NCBI RefSeq assembly: GCF_036084755.1
Contig: NZ_CP107968.1
Span: 3,813,501 to 3,877,500 of the forward strand
Direction: 5' to 3'
Length of the DNA stretch: 64,000 bases
Source of the DNA: Streptomyces sp. NBC_00370
Lineage (GTDB): Bacteria; Actinomycetota; Actinomycetes; Streptomycetales; Streptomycetaceae
Under the pieces are notes generated by a model. The model ran no database searches. It saw only the letters and a list, made by a program, of their open reading frames with translations, and had not been told where the DNA came from. Below are positions 24,660 to 33,710 of the stretch, in pieces (positions within the stretch are counted from its first letter, which is position 1; the number at the start of each line of letters is the position of its first letter). A program made the position numbers and the translations under genes.

Positions 24660-26876
24660 GTGTTTGAACGCATAGCCGAACTGGCGATCCGCAGATCCCG
24701 GCTGGTACTCGTCGTCGCCGTCGTGGCTGTGGCTCTCATGGGCGCCTTGGGCTTCGGTGCGTTCGGCAAGTTGCTGGGCGGCGGTTACGACGACCCGGCC
24801 TCCCAGTCCGCCCGCGCCGGCAAGGTCATCGAGGAGAAGTTCGGCGGGGAGACGAACCTGATCCTGCTGGTCCGCACCTCCGAAGGACGCGTCGACGCCC
24901 CGGCCGCCCGGCAGGGCGGCGAGTCCCTGGTGGCCGAGCTCAAGAAGGAGAAGGACCTGGAGAACGTCGTCTCCTACTGGGAGACGGCCAGCCCCGACCT
25001 GCGCTCCAAGGACGGCCGCGAGGCCATGGTGCTCGCCCATGTGACGGGCAACGACACCGAGCGGGACGAGCACACCAAGAGCCTCGTCGAGGCGTACGCA
25101 GGACCGTACAAGGGCGGCCTCACCGTCCTGGCCGGCGGCGGCGCCGCCGTGACCAGCGAGATGGGCACGCAGTCGGCCGACGACCTGGCCCTCGCCGAGA
25201 CCATCGCCGTCCCGATCACCCTCGTCCTGCTGCTCCTTGTCTTCGGCAGCCTGGTCGCGGCCCTGCTGCCGCTGGTGATCGGTGTCGTCGCCATCGCTGG
25301 CACGTTCGCCGAGCTGTACATCCTCGGCAGTGTCACCGACGTCTCCGTCTTCGCGATCAACCTGACCACCGCCCTCGGGCTCGGACTGGGCATCGACTAC
25401 GCCCTGTTGATGGTCAGCCGCTTCCGGGAACAGCTCGCGACAGGGGCGAGCGTGGACGACGCCGTCCGCCGGACGGTGAGCACCGCCGGCCGTACGATCG
25501 CGTTCTCCGCGGCGACCGTCGCGGCGGCGCTCGCCGCGCTCCTGGTCTTCCCGCAGTACTTCCTGCGCTCGTTCGGCTACGCCGGCATCGGTGTCGTCGT
25601 CATCGCCGCCATCAGCACACTGTTCATCATGCCCGCGCTGCTCGTCGTCCTGGGCCACCGCGTCAACAGCGGCCGGCTGCCGTGGGTCAAGCCTGAGCGC
25701 ACCACCTCCCGTACGCCGTTCTGGGGCCGGCTGGCAGGCACCGTCATGCGGCGCCCCGCGCTGACCGCGCTTCCCGTACTCGCCGTCCTGCTCGTCGCCG
25801 CAGGTCCGCTCCTCGGCATCACCTTCGGCACACCGGACGAGCGGGTGCTCCGCTCGGACGCCGAGAGCCGCCAGGTGTCGTCCGTACTGCAGGAGAAGTT
25901 CAACGGCAACGACGACGCCGCCCTCCACGTCGTCATCGACAAGCCCGTGGGCAAGGCGCCACTTGAGTCGTACGCGGCCGAACTGGCCGGTCTCAAGGGC
26001 GTCGTACGCGTCGAGACCAGCACCGGCACCTACGGCGACGGCGCCGGCGACTCCGGCGGCGGCAACCCGGCGCTGGGCCGCGCGGACGCCCAACAGCTCA
26101 ATGTCGTCAGCACCGTGACACCGAAGTCGGACGAGGCGCAGACCCTGGTCGGTACGGTGCGGGCGGTACCCGCACCCGCCGGAACACACTCCCTGGTGGG
26201 CGGGGCCGACGCCGAACTGGTCGACTCCAAGCACTCCATCGGCAGCCGCCTCCCGCTCGCCATCACCCTGGTCGCGCTGACCACCTTCCTCCTGCTCTTC
26301 CTGTTCACCGGCAGCATCACGCAGCCCCTGCGCGCGCTGCTCCTCAACATGATCAGCCTGGGCGCGACCCTCGGTGTGATGACCTGGATCTTCCAGGACG
26401 GCCATCTCTCCTCCCTGCTCGGCTTCACGGCGCAGCCCATGGACGTGTCGATGACCGTGCTGATGTTCTGCATCGCCTTCGGCCTCTCGATGGACTACGA
26501 GGTGTTCGTCACCAGCCGCATCAAGGAACTCCACGAACAGGGCGAGGACAACGAGTCCTCCGTGACCAACGGCCTCGGCCACACCGGCCGTATCGTCACA
26601 GCGGCGGCCTGCCTGCTGGCGGTGAGCTTCTTCGCCTTCGGCACGGCCAAGCTCAGCTTCATGCAGATGTTCGGCCTGGGCAGCGGCCTGGCCGTCCTCA
26701 TCGACGCGGTGGCCGTACGCGGCATCCTCGTACCGGCGGCGATGCGCCTGCTGGGCCGTGCGGCCTGGTACGCCCCGGGCCCGCTGCGCACGTTCCACAA
26801 CCGCTTCGGCCTCAGCGAATCGGCCCCTGAGACCGCCCCGGCGACAACCCCGGAGCTGGTGACCGAAGCGCGGTGA
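24660..26876 (+). CDS. MMPL family RND exporter
   Basis: 738-residue proton-driven exporter of the MmpL/ActII-3 type, moving lipids or small hydrophobic molecules out of the cell. Two six-TM halves are visible: TM1 at LVLVVAVVAVALMGALGF, a first periplasmic loop (about 45-180), TM2-6 with GLGLGIDYALLMVSRFREQ (about 245), a second loop (about 395-530), then TM8-12 with FGLSMDYEVFVTSRIKELHEQGEDN. The paired GLG(L/I)xxDY motifs carry the proton-relay aspartates. The GTG at 24660 has AAAGGAG ten bases before it. Under probable control of the divergent TetR. Confidence 0.93.
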   Translation: MFERIAELAIRRSRLVLVVAVVAVALMGALGFGAFGKLLGGGYDDPASQSARAGKVIEEKFGGETNLILLVRTSEGRVDAPAARQGGESLVAELKKEKDLENVVSYWETASPDLRSKDGREAMVLAHVTGNDTERDEHTKSLVEAYAGPYKGGLTVLAGGGAAVTSEMGTQSADDLALAETIAVPITLVLLLLVFGSLVAALLPLVIGVVAIAGTFAELYILGSVTDVSVFAINLTTALGLGLGIDYALLMVSRFREQLATGASVDDAVRRTVSTAGRTIAFSAATVAAALAALLVFPQYFLRSFGYAGIGVVVIAAISTLFIMPALLVVLGHRVNSGRLPWVKPERTTSRTPFWGRLAGTVMRRPALTALPVLAVLLVAAGPLLGITFGTPDERVLRSDAESRQVSSVLQEKFNGNDDAALHVVIDKPVGKAPLESYAAELAGLKGVVRVETSTGTYGDGAGDSGGGNPALGRADAQQLNVVSTVTPKSDEAQTLVGTVRAVPAPAGTHSLVGGADAELVDSKHSIGSRLPLAITLVALTTFLLLFLFTGSITQPLRALLLNMISLGATLGVMTWIFQDGHLSSLLGFTAQPMDVSMTVLMFCIAFGLSMDYEVFVTSRIKELHEQGEDNESSVTNGLGHTGRIVTAAACLLAVSFFAFGTAKLSFMQMFGLGSGLAVLIDAVAVRGILVPAAMRLLGRAAWYAPGPLRTFHNRFGLSESAPETAPATTPELVTEAR

Positions 26877-26912
26877 CCGACGCGCGGTGACCGACACCGC
26901 ACCGCAGGCCGG

Positions 26913-26945
26913 ACCGCCCGCCTCCCTCCCCCGGGGGCGGGCGGT
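26913..26945 (+). terminator. Intrinsic terminator after MMPL gene
   Basis: A 10-bp GC stem (ACCGCCCGCC at 26913-26922 with 26936-26945) lies 37 bases after the exporter stop. Confidence 0.7.
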
Positions 26946-27077
26946 TCGTCGTGGCCGCGAATAATGACGGGCCGCGCGGCTATGGGCGCGGCGGATTCGG
27001 CACACTGGGCGTACGGTCCTGCCGGTGGTGGTGTTGAGCGCACCACCACCCCGGTCGGCGGACGCCCCCGGCAGGGG

Positions 27078-28268
27078 TCACGTGATGATGTGCGGCAGGA
27101 AACGCGCGTACTCGTCGGTGATCAGCCCTGCGGACTCACGGATACCGAGGCCCGCCGACTCGTCGCCCACCACCCACGCGCCCAGCACCACGCGGTTCCC
27201 GTCGAAGTCGGGCAGCGGGGCCAACTCCTGGTAGCAGCAGGGCTCGTCGGTCCGTACGACGGAAGCGGCCCCCGCCTCGTGCACACTGACACCGGCGCCC
27301 TCGCGGCCGAGCAGCGGCTTCGCGACGTAACCGCCGGTGGTGGCCAGCTCGCGCGGCCCGTCCAGATAGGCCGGGAGCAGATTCGGGTGGCCGGGGTTGC
27401 GTTCCCAAAGGATCGCCAGCAGCGCCTTGTTGGAGAGCAGCATCTTCCACGCGGGCTCTATCCAGCAGGTGGTACCCGTGCCGCCGCCGTTGTCGAGGGT
27501 GTCCATGACGTGCTCGCCGAAGCGGTCGGTCACCAGCCATTCCCACGGGTAGAGCTTGAAACAGGCGCGTATGAAGCCCAGTTGCTCGTCCACGAAACGC
27601 CCCGACAGCTCGTCCCAGCCGATCGCCTCGACGGAGAGCGCGGCCGTGGCTATGCCCGCCTGCTCGGCGGTCTCGCGCAGGTACGCGACCGTCATCAGGT
27701 CCTCGCCCAGCTCGTCGGCCTCGGAATGGGCGAAGTGCAACGGCCCCGGCGGCAGCAGATGCGCCTGCTTCCGCCAGCCGTCCACGAGCCGTTCGTGCAG
27801 CGAGTTCCACTGGTCGGCTCGGGGGAACCGCTCCTCCATCCAGAACCACTGCGCGCTCGCCGCCTCGACCAGCGACGTCGGTGTGTCGGCGTTGTACTCC
27901 AGCAGCTTGGCCGGCGCGCCGTCCGTACCGTCGTACCGCAGGTCGAACCGCCCGTACAGGGACGGCTGTTCGGCCCGCCGCCGCCACGAGTCGGCGACGA
28001 GCTCGGCAACCCGCCGGTCGGTGATGCCCAGCGAGGCGAAGCGGTCCTCGGCCACGATGAACGCGGCTGCGTCGAGGCACAGTTCGTGCAGTTCCTCGAC
28101 CACTTCTTCCAGCGCCTCCACCTCGGGCAGCGAGAAGGAGTAGTACGCGCTCTCGTCCCAGTAGGGGCGAAGCGTGTCGTCGGGATAGCGGGTCAGGGGA
28201 TAGACAACACCCTGCTCCTCGACGATCCGCTGCCAGTCCGGGCGCGGTGTGATGGTGTGGCGTCGCAT
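27078..28268 (-). CDS. Glutathionylspermidine synthase family protein (YgiC-like)
   Basis: 396-residue ATP-grasp enzyme with the C-terminal synthetase domain of glutathionylspermidine synthase but without the amidase half. Seen: DLRYDGTDGAPAKLLEYNADTPTSLVEAA at about 108-136, the nucleotide-site region WIEPAWKMLLSNKALLAILWERNPGHPNLLPAYL near 268-301, GGYVAKPLLGREGAGVSV (about 313-330) and ACQQELAPLP-like CCYQELAPLP. YgiC relatives do not make glutathionylspermidine and their true ligation product is unknown; actinomycetes also lack trypanothione chemistry. It starts 12 bases after a small lipoprotein gene resembling YgiB, an arrangement that matches ygiBC in enterobacteria. Confidence 0.87.
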   Translation of the reverse strand: MRRHTITPRPDWQRIVEEQGVVYPLTRYPDDTLRPYWDESAYYSFSLPEVEALEEVVEELHELCLDAAAFIVAEDRFASLGITDRRVAELVADSWRRRAEQPSLYGRFDLRYDGTDGAPAKLLEYNADTPTSLVEAASAQWFWMEERFPRADQWNSLHERLVDGWRKQAHLLPPGPLHFAHSEADELGEDLMTVAYLRETAEQAGIATAALSVEAIGWDELSGRFVDEQLGFIRACFKLYPWEWLVTDRFGEHVMDTLDNGGGTGTTCWIEPAWKMLLSNKALLAILWERNPGHPNLLPAYLDGPRELATTGGYVAKPLLGREGAGVSVHEAGAASVVRTDEPCCYQELAPLPDFDGNRVVLGAWVVGDESAGLGIRESAGLITDEYARFLPHIIT

Positions 28269-28279
28269 CGGCCGGCGAC

Positions 28280-28564
28280 TCAGCCGCCGTGCGAATCGCC
28301 ATGGCCGCCGAAGCCGCCCCGGCTGACCGCCGACTTGTCGAAACTGCCGCCGGTCAGCTTCCCGCCACGGACCTTGCCGCCGTAGTAGTAGCGCCCGGTC
28401 CCGCCGTCATGGCACTGCTTGTCGTCGATCTTCTTGTACGTCGACGGGTCAACGCAGCGCTTGTCCGGGTCGGAGGAACATGACACGAGCGTCGCCGCCA
28501 GCAGCCCTATGCTCCCCAGGACCACCGTCCCCGACCGGAAACTGCCTTGCCGTACCGCACCCAT
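28280..28564 (-). CDS. Small lipoprotein, YgiB/DUF1190-like
   Basis: 94-residue exported protein: positively charged start MGAVRQGSFRS, hydrophobic segment and lipobox LVSC (Cys about 30), then SSDPDKRCVDPSTYKKIDD with two more cysteines (RCVD and QCHD). The C-terminus is Gly/Tyr/Arg-rich (GRYYYGGKVRGGKLTGGSF...RGGFGGHGDSHGG). The RGGFG tail and the position directly before the YgiC-like gene recall YgiB, but the resemblance is weak and needs a profile search. A GGGGAGGAG precedes the ATG at 28564. Likely anchored on the outer face of the membrane and cotranscribed with the ligase. Confidence 0.8.
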   Translation of the reverse strand: MGAVRQGSFRSGTVVLGSIGLLAATLVSCSSDPDKRCVDPSTYKKIDDKQCHDGGTGRYYYGGKVRGGKLTGGSFDKSAVSRGGFGGHGDSHGG

Positions 28565-28748
28565 CCGAACCACTCCTCCCCCGCCGGGCACCCCTCGGCA
28601 ACGGGCCGCCCCTAGGCAAAGCCAGACTAAGCACCTCGCTGATCCCACGAATGCCCGGGTCTCCCCAGCGTATGGCCCCGCACACCACCCCAGTTGCGGA
28701 GCCCCAGCCTCCGCCGGCACCGACGCCGGCACGTGCCGTCCCCGGCGC

Positions 28749-29480
28749 TTACCAGGGCACCGTCTCGCCGTTGCGGTCCAGATACGCCAGGCCGGGCGTG
28801 CCCAGCCTGGACAGCAGGATGTCCACCAGGAGCGGGACGGACTCCTCCATCGTGAACGGTGCGTCAGGGCCGCCCAGTTCGGTGCGGATCCAGCCTGGTG
28901 CCAGCAGGACGAAGGCACGGCGCGTATCGGCCTGGCGGGCCGCGAAGCTGCGCATGAACATGTTCAAGGCCGCTTTGCTTCCCCGGTAGACCTCGCGGCC
29001 CCCGGTGGTGTTGTTGGTGATGCTGCCCTGCCCGGACGTCATCGCCCCGATGAGTCCTGCGGGGGCCACGAGGTCTTCGAGCGCTTCGACGACGCGCATC
29101 GGGCTGAGCGCGTTGGTGACCATCACCTCGACGAAGTCGGCTACCGGGACCGCGCCGATCGGCGTCCGCTCGTTGTTCGTGATGCCCGCGTTGACGAAGA
29201 GCACGTCGAGGCGGCGGTCGGCGAGACGCTCGTGCAGGGGCGGCAGGTGGTCGGGCTCGTTGATGTCGAGACGCTCGATGGTGACGCGCCCGTCGGCCGC
29301 GTCCGCGAGGTCGTGCAGGGGTGTGCGGGCGGTGGTGTCGCGGACCGTGCCGATGACGTGCCAGCCCCGGTCGAGGAATTCCGCCGCCATCGCGTGGCCG
29401 AGGCCGCGCGAGGCCCCGACGATGAGGGCGGTCGGCGGCCGCCGGTCCGTGGGAGTCGATTCTGTGGCAGTCGATGACAT
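28749..29480 (-). CDS. SDR family oxidoreductase
   Basis: 243-residue classical short-chain dehydrogenase. The cofactor motif is LIVGASRGLGHAMA (TGxxxGxG type, about 19-32), the NAG motif is VNAGIT near 95-100, and the catalytic YxxxK is YRGSK at about 163-167. NADP(H) preference is suggested by the Arg after the Gly motif. The substrate cannot be told from sequence. Divergent from an AsnC-type regulator that starts 112 bases away and may control it. Confidence 0.9.
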   Translation of the reverse strand: MSSTATESTPTDRRPPTALIVGASRGLGHAMAAEFLDRGWHVIGTVRDTTARTPLHDLADAADGRVTIERLDINEPDHLPPLHERLADRRLDVLFVNAGITNNERTPIGAVPVADFVEVMVTNALSPMRVVEALEDLVAPAGLIGAMTSGQGSITNNTTGGREVYRGSKAALNMFMRSFAARQADTRRAFVLLAPGWIRTELGGPDAPFTMEESVPLLVDILLSRLGTPGLAYLDRNGETVPW

Positions 29481-29591
29481 CCGGCGTCATCTCCGTTCGT
29501 TACGTCTCGTTACGTCGTGGGTGCCTGCCAAGTCTGTCCGCCGCGCCGCCGCAGCGGCAGGACGGCGGGGCCGATCTGTAGGATTTCCCCC

Positions 29592-30650
29592 ATGACAGAT
29601 GCATCAGTGTCTGATTCCTTCGCCTCGCAGCCCGATGATGTGCGAATCATTCGCGCACTACAGATCGCTCCTCGGGCTTCCTTCACTGCGATGGCGTCCG
29701 CGCTCGGCCTCACCGAGAGCGCCGTCAACCGCCGCTACCGGCGGCTGTGCGCCGAGGGCGTCATCCGTGTGGCCGGGGTGGTCAATCCGGGGGCGCTGGG
29801 ACAGAGCCGGTGGCTGGTACGGCTCCGCTGCCGCCCCGGCAGTGTCACGGCCATCGCCGACGCACTCGCCCAGCGCGACGACGTCAACTGGGTGGCGGTG
29901 AGCGCGGCGGGCTGCGAGATCACCTGCGCGACGCAGTCACGCACCCGGGAACAGCGCGAAGACCTGCTCGGCCAACGGCTTCCGCGCACCGCCGCCGTGC
30001 TCGACATCAATGCCTTCGCCATGCTGCGGCAGTTCATGGGAGGCCGGGGCCACTACTGGGCCGCCCTGCGCGGCGCGCTGTCCGCGGAGGAGGAGACCCT
30101 CCTCGGGAGCGACGGTTCCCCGTTCACGGAAGCTCCGGTCGTCGCGCGCGACCCCGTACACCTCACCGCCGACGACGAGAAGATTCTTGACGCCCTCGGC
30201 GCGGACGGCCGGGCCGGCCTCACCGACCTCGCCGCCGCTGCGGACTCCACTCCGGGCCGGGTGTCCCGCCGTCTGCACGCTCTGCTCCTGAGCCGCGTCG
30301 TCCAGATCGACGTCGAGATCGCCGCGGCGGCTCTCGGCTATCACACCCGGGCCAACCTGTGGCTGCGCGTGCATCCTTCGGCGGTGAAGACCTTCGGACG
30401 CGCCCTGGCGCAGGAGCCCGAGATCGCCTTCGTCGCGGCCGTCTCAGGCCCGTACAACCTCCACGCCGTCGCACACTGCCGTGACCTGGACGAGCTGTTC
30501 GAGTTCACCTCGGACCGCATCGGGTCCATGCCCGGTCTGCAGACCATGGAGGTCTCCCCGGTCCTGCGGCACATCAAGCAGGCGGGCACACTGCTGTCGG
30601 ACGGCCGCTTGACGGAGCGCTCCCGCAGGAGCAGGAGTCAGCCGCCCTGA
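29592..30650 (+). CDS. Lrp/AsnC family regulator with two tandem modules
   Basis: 352-residue regulator with two Lrp/AsnC units in tandem. Unit 1: helix-turn-helix at about 14-65 (DDVRIIRALQIAPRASFTAMASALGLTESAVNRRYRRL) followed by a RAM-like domain. Unit 2: helix-turn-helix at about 195-240 (DDEKILDALGADGRAGLTDLAAAADSTPGRVSRRL) and a RAM domain to about 335. Double-length AsnC proteins are common in actinomycetes. The start MTDASVSD at 29592 is chosen because upstream residues are not conserved. Divergent from the SDR gene; the gap holds two CGTTACGTC direct repeats (about 29497-29517) that could be its site. Overlaps the convergent lipoprotein gene by 13 bases. Confidence 0.9.
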   Translation: MTDASVSDSFASQPDDVRIIRALQIAPRASFTAMASALGLTESAVNRRYRRLCAEGVIRVAGVVNPGALGQSRWLVRLRCRPGSVTAIADALAQRDDVNWVAVSAAGCEITCATQSRTREQREDLLGQRLPRTAAVLDINAFAMLRQFMGGRGHYWAALRGALSAEEETLLGSDGSPFTEAPVVARDPVHLTADDEKILDALGADGRAGLTDLAAAADSTPGRVSRRLHALLLSRVVQIDVEIAAAALGYHTRANLWLRVHPSAVKTFGRALAQEPEIAFVAAVSGPYNLHAVAHCRDLDELFEFTSDRIGSMPGLQTMEVSPVLRHIKQAGTLLSDGRLTERSRRSRSQPP

Positions 30651-31285
30651 CCGGCGCTGCCGACCGGGCCGATCCGCACCGGAGAACCGGCGCCTTCGGT
30701 GACGGGCAGGGCGGCCTCGCCCGGCCAGTCGAGGGTGACGGACTTCGTCTCGTCGGGCGGGGTGACGACCAGGCCCGTGATGCGGATGCCGGAGCCGCCC
30801 GACTTGTTGAACGGGTAGCTGATCGGGAAGGCCGTCGACTTTCCGTCCTTGAGAACGGCCGATGTGGTCTCCTGGCCGGTGCGCTTGGCGGAGAGCGACC
30901 CCGCGTTGGTCTTCAGGTCGACGCCCGCGTACCCGGAAATCACACAGTCCCGGCCGCTGCCGTTCTTCAACTCCACCGCGACGGTGGCGTCGGTGTCACC
31001 GTCGATGGTGTTGTCCGTCGCCGTGATCTCCAGATCGTCGGTGCGGCACTTGCCGACCTTGCTGCTCGCGTTGGAGCCGCTCGCCCCCGAGTCGTTCCCC
31101 GCAGCATCGCTCCCGCCGCCCTGATCCGAACTGTCCGAGCCCGAACCGCTGTCTGCGGAAGGCGTGTTGGAGGCGGCCGACGACGGGGCACTCTGTCCCG
31201 CGCTGTCGTCGTCACTCTGACAGGCCGTCAGTGAGAGACCCGCGACGACGGCCAGGGCTGCGAAGGTCAGTTTGTGAACGCGCAT
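30638..31285 (-). CDS. DUF4232 lipoprotein
   Basis: 215-residue secreted lipoprotein. Signal peptide MRVHKLTFAALAVVAGLS then lipobox LTAC (Cys 22), a Ser/Gly/Asp-rich linker (about 25-75), and a DUF4232 beta-sandwich (about 78-205) with two cysteines (KCRTDDLE and RDCVISGYAG), which probably form a disulfide. Extracellular, membrane-anchored. Function of the family is unknown; it is common in Streptomyces in many copies. Convergent overlap with the AsnC gene. Confidence 0.9.
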   Translation of the reverse strand: MRVHKLTFAALAVVAGLSLTACQSDDDSAGQSAPSSAASNTPSADSGSGSDSSDQGGGSDAAGNDSGASGSNASSKVGKCRTDDLEITATDNTIDGDTDATVAVELKNGSGRDCVISGYAGVDLKTNAGSLSAKRTGQETTSAVLKDGKSTAFPISYPFNKSGGSGIRITGLVVTPPDETKSVTLDWPGEAALPVTEGAGSPVRIGPVGSAGQGG

Positions 31286-31627
31286 CGTTTCTACCTCGAT
31301 GTCAGTTGGCAGTACGTGGACCGTTCCGTACGTTGCTGACCATCAAGACCCAGCGCGCCCGGTGATCCGTTCCGCACAACCACCGCCTAAGACACGCCTG
31401 TTACGCGCACAGCCAGGCACAACACACCCCGCCACCCGCCCACAACCGCGCGAGCGCCCGCCACCGACGGGTAGGAACACCCGTTCCCAGCACCGTTCCG
31501 CGCGGCCCCACGAACACCGCCCGCTGGGACAGACCCGTGACGCGGCGGCCCTTGAGGCTGGTCGGTCGCCGGGAGTAGGACCGGCGCCTCATGCGCGCCA
31601 CGGAATCGCTGATGAGGGTCGGTGTTC
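31286..31627. other. Intergenic region, no gene seen
   Basis: About 340 bases between divergent genes. The open frames are antisense-like, without ribosome binding sites. I see no hairpin or operator I would defend. Confidence 0.5.
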
Positions 31628-32089
31628 ATGCAGACCACGGGAACCGCTCGTCGTGATGTGCCGGAGCGCAGGCGCGACACTCTTGAACGCCTCGCCGCAG
31701 AGAGGGACATGTGGGTGTCGACGGCCCATCCGGAGCACGGCCCGCATCAAGTGCCGCTGTGGTTCTGCTGGGACGGCCAGGCCGTCTGGATGTGCACCGC
31801 CGAGACCTCAGCGACCGCGCGCAACGTACGCACGGAGCCCCGTGTGCGGCTGGCGCTGCCGGACACCTTCGACGTGGTGCTCCTGCAAGGGACGGCGGAG
31901 TGCTTCCCTGACCGGGACGTGCCGGCGGACGCCGCGGACGCGTTCGCCGAGAAGTTCGGATGGGACCCACGCGCGGAAGAGGGCCCCTTTCTGTACATAC
32001 GCGTGACGCCGAAGACCGTGCTCGCCTGGCGCGGCGAGCCGGAACTGCGCGGCAGGGTCCTCATGCGCGAGGGCACGTGGCTGGACTGA
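31628..32089 (+). CDS. Pyridoxamine 5'-phosphate oxidase-fold (FMN/F420-binding) protein
   Basis: 153-residue split-barrel flavoprotein. The domain reads LAAERDMWVSTAHPEHGPHQVPLWFCWDGQAVWMCTAETSATARNV across residues 22-67, typical of the F420/FMN-dependent PNPOx-like family of actinomycetes, and TPKTVLAWRGEPELRGRVL near the end. Probably reduces a small substrate with F420H2 or binds a flavin; the substrate is unknown. Start ATG 31628 with GAGGG nine bases upstream (a GTG at 31622 is too close to it). Followed at 60 bases by an unrelated hypothetical gene on the same strand. Confidence 0.82.
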   Translation: MQTTGTARRDVPERRRDTLERLAAERDMWVSTAHPEHGPHQVPLWFCWDGQAVWMCTAETSATARNVRTEPRVRLALPDTFDVVLLQGTAECFPDRDVPADAADAFAEKFGWDPRAEEGPFLYIRVTPKTVLAWRGEPELRGRVLMREGTWLD

Positions 32090-32148
32090 TCACATGGCAG
32101 ACCGGCGACGCCAGGGCGGTGTCAGTGGCGTCCGCTTGGATGGGCCGT

Positions 32149-32826
32149 ATGACTGTTTACGACGTCGCCGAGGCGCTGCCCGACATCCGGTCCCTGCGGG
32201 ACCTGTGCCGGGCGATGGCCATGGCGGAGGCGGTCCTCGATCCGGCCGGCGAGCGGTACTACTCGTTCAACTCCCGCTGGTCGGAGACCGAAGCGCTCGC
32301 CTCGATGCGAAACGGATCGGGCGACGAGTTCGACATCGTCTTCTCGTCCGCCGGCGCCTTCATACGCGGCTTCGACCACGAGTCCCCGTTGAGCCCGTAC
32401 CAGCACGACGCCGCGCCGGCGCCGTGGCCGGGTGTGGTCGACTCGGTCCCGGACGTGTTCCGGAAGTACGTCCGCGAACCCGCCTTCACGGATGAGGACG
32501 GCACCCCCGTCGTGACGGTGTGCGTGTGGCGACAGCCGGCGGACGAGCGCTGGCAGGCCGGCCGGATCGACTTCCCCGGCGGGCATCCGGACCCCGACGG
32601 CTCGGAATGGCTGTTCGGGCTGCTCGTCGACCCCACTCCCGAGGCGTTCCAGTCGTTTGCCAAGGACTACTACGAGACCCCCGTCGACCTCGAAGCCGTC
32701 CGTCACCTCTACGGCCTGCGCCCCCTGACCCGATCCGTGATCGCCGACCTCAACCCGGCCGTCTCCCTGGACGACGTGACCGGGGCAGCCGAGACCATCG
32801 GCTATCCCGTGTCGCCCTCGGCCTGA
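32149..32826 (+). CDS. Hypothetical protein
   Basis: 225-residue acidic soluble protein with no domain I recognise. Visible features: MTVYDVAEALPDIRSLRDLCRAMAMAEAVLDP at the start, then RYYSFNSRWSETEALASMRNGSGDEFDIVFS (about 41-71) and WLFGLLVDPTPEAFQSFAKDYYE (about 161-183). Codon use is normal. The pattern of single-domain acidic proteins with many aromatics resembles SMI1/immunity-type proteins, but I cannot assign one. An ATG three codons upstream (32140) is an alternative start. Confidence 0.72.
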   Translation: MTVYDVAEALPDIRSLRDLCRAMAMAEAVLDPAGERYYSFNSRWSETEALASMRNGSGDEFDIVFSSAGAFIRGFDHESPLSPYQHDAAPAPWPGVVDSVPDVFRKYVREPAFTDEDGTPVVTVCVWRQPADERWQAGRIDFPGGHPDPDGSEWLFGLLVDPTPEAFQSFAKDYYETPVDLEAVRHLYGLRPLTRSVIADLNPAVSLDDVTGAAETIGYPVSPSA

Positions 32827-32872
32827 CGCCTGTGCGGCTGCCGCTCCCACCGCCCCGGTTAGGTTGGGGTTC

Positions 32873-33691
32873 GTGATCGATTCGACGTCCGTATTCCAAG
32901 CCTTGCTGCACGTCGGCCGCGACGGCGGCGGGTGGCAGCCCGTCACGGACGGCGAGTCCGGGGCCGGGGTCTTCCGTTCTCCTGACGGATCGCGCTACGC
33001 CAAGTGCGTCGCAGCCGAGCACGTGGCCTCGTTGGAGGCGGAGCGGGACCGCGTCGCCTGGCTCGGCACGCAGGGGGTGCCGTGTCCACGCGTACTCGAC
33101 TGGCGTGTCAACGCCGATGGCGCTGCCCTGTTGACCAGCAGCGTCGCGGGAGTCCCCGCCGATCGTGTGCCGGCTTCGCTGCTCCGGGCGGCCTGGCGGC
33201 CGATCGCCGGCGCGGTGCGTCAGTTGCACGATCTTCCGCCGGAGCAGTGCCCCTTCACTCGCGACCTCACGCAGATGTTCACCACTGCCCGCGATGTCGT
33301 CGCGCGCGGCGCGGTCAACCCGGATTTCCTCCCGCAGGATCAGCGGCAGACACCTCCGGACGAGCTGCTTGCGCGTCTTGAGCCGCAAGTTGACGGCCGC
33401 CTCGCCCAGGAAGCCGCGGAAACCGTCGTCTGCCACGGGGATCTGTGCCTGCCCAACATCATCCTCGACCCGGAGAGCATAACCGTGGCCGGCTTCATCG
33501 ACCTCGGCCGCCTGGGACGGGCCGACCCCTACGCCGACATCGCCCTTCTCCTCGCCACCGCAGGCGAGACGTGGACCGACGGCCAACAGTCGACCGCGGC
33601 GGACGAGACGTTCGCCCACCGCTACGACATCGTCCTCGACCGCGACCGCGCGGACTTCTACCTCCACCTCGACCCCCTCACCTGGGGATAA
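32873..33691 (+). CDS. Aminoglycoside phosphotransferase, APH(3'')-like
   Basis: 272-residue kinase of the aminoglycoside phosphotransferase family. The catalytic loop VVCHGDLCLPNIILD (about 184-198) with the DFG-equivalent FIDLGRLGRADPYADIALLLA closely follows the streptomycin 3''-kinases (APH(3'')-I, StrA/AphE). ATP-site Lys lies in RYAKCVAAEH. Length matches that group (about 270). It could phosphorylate streptomycin-like compounds, but no biosynthetic genes are near; activity is inferred from motif likeness only. GTG at 32873 is preferred over TTG 32864. Convergent with the methyltransferase, 19 bases apart. Confidence 0.85.
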   Translation: MIDSTSVFQALLHVGRDGGGWQPVTDGESGAGVFRSPDGSRYAKCVAAEHVASLEAERDRVAWLGTQGVPCPRVLDWRVNADGAALLTSSVAGVPADRVPASLLRAAWRPIAGAVRQLHDLPPEQCPFTRDLTQMFTTARDVVARGAVNPDFLPQDQRQTPPDELLARLEPQVDGRLAQEAAETVVCHGDLCLPNIILDPESITVAGFIDLGRLGRADPYADIALLLATAGETWTDGQQSTAADETFAHRYDIVLDRDRADFYLHLDPLTWG

Positions 33692-33710
33692 GCCGTGGAT
33701 CGGCGCCCTC

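Noticed and set aside
24567..27005. 812-residue minus-strand frame opposite the MMPL gene
   Set aside because: Antisense to an exporter with intact motifs; low-complexity Gly/Asp/Gln composition.
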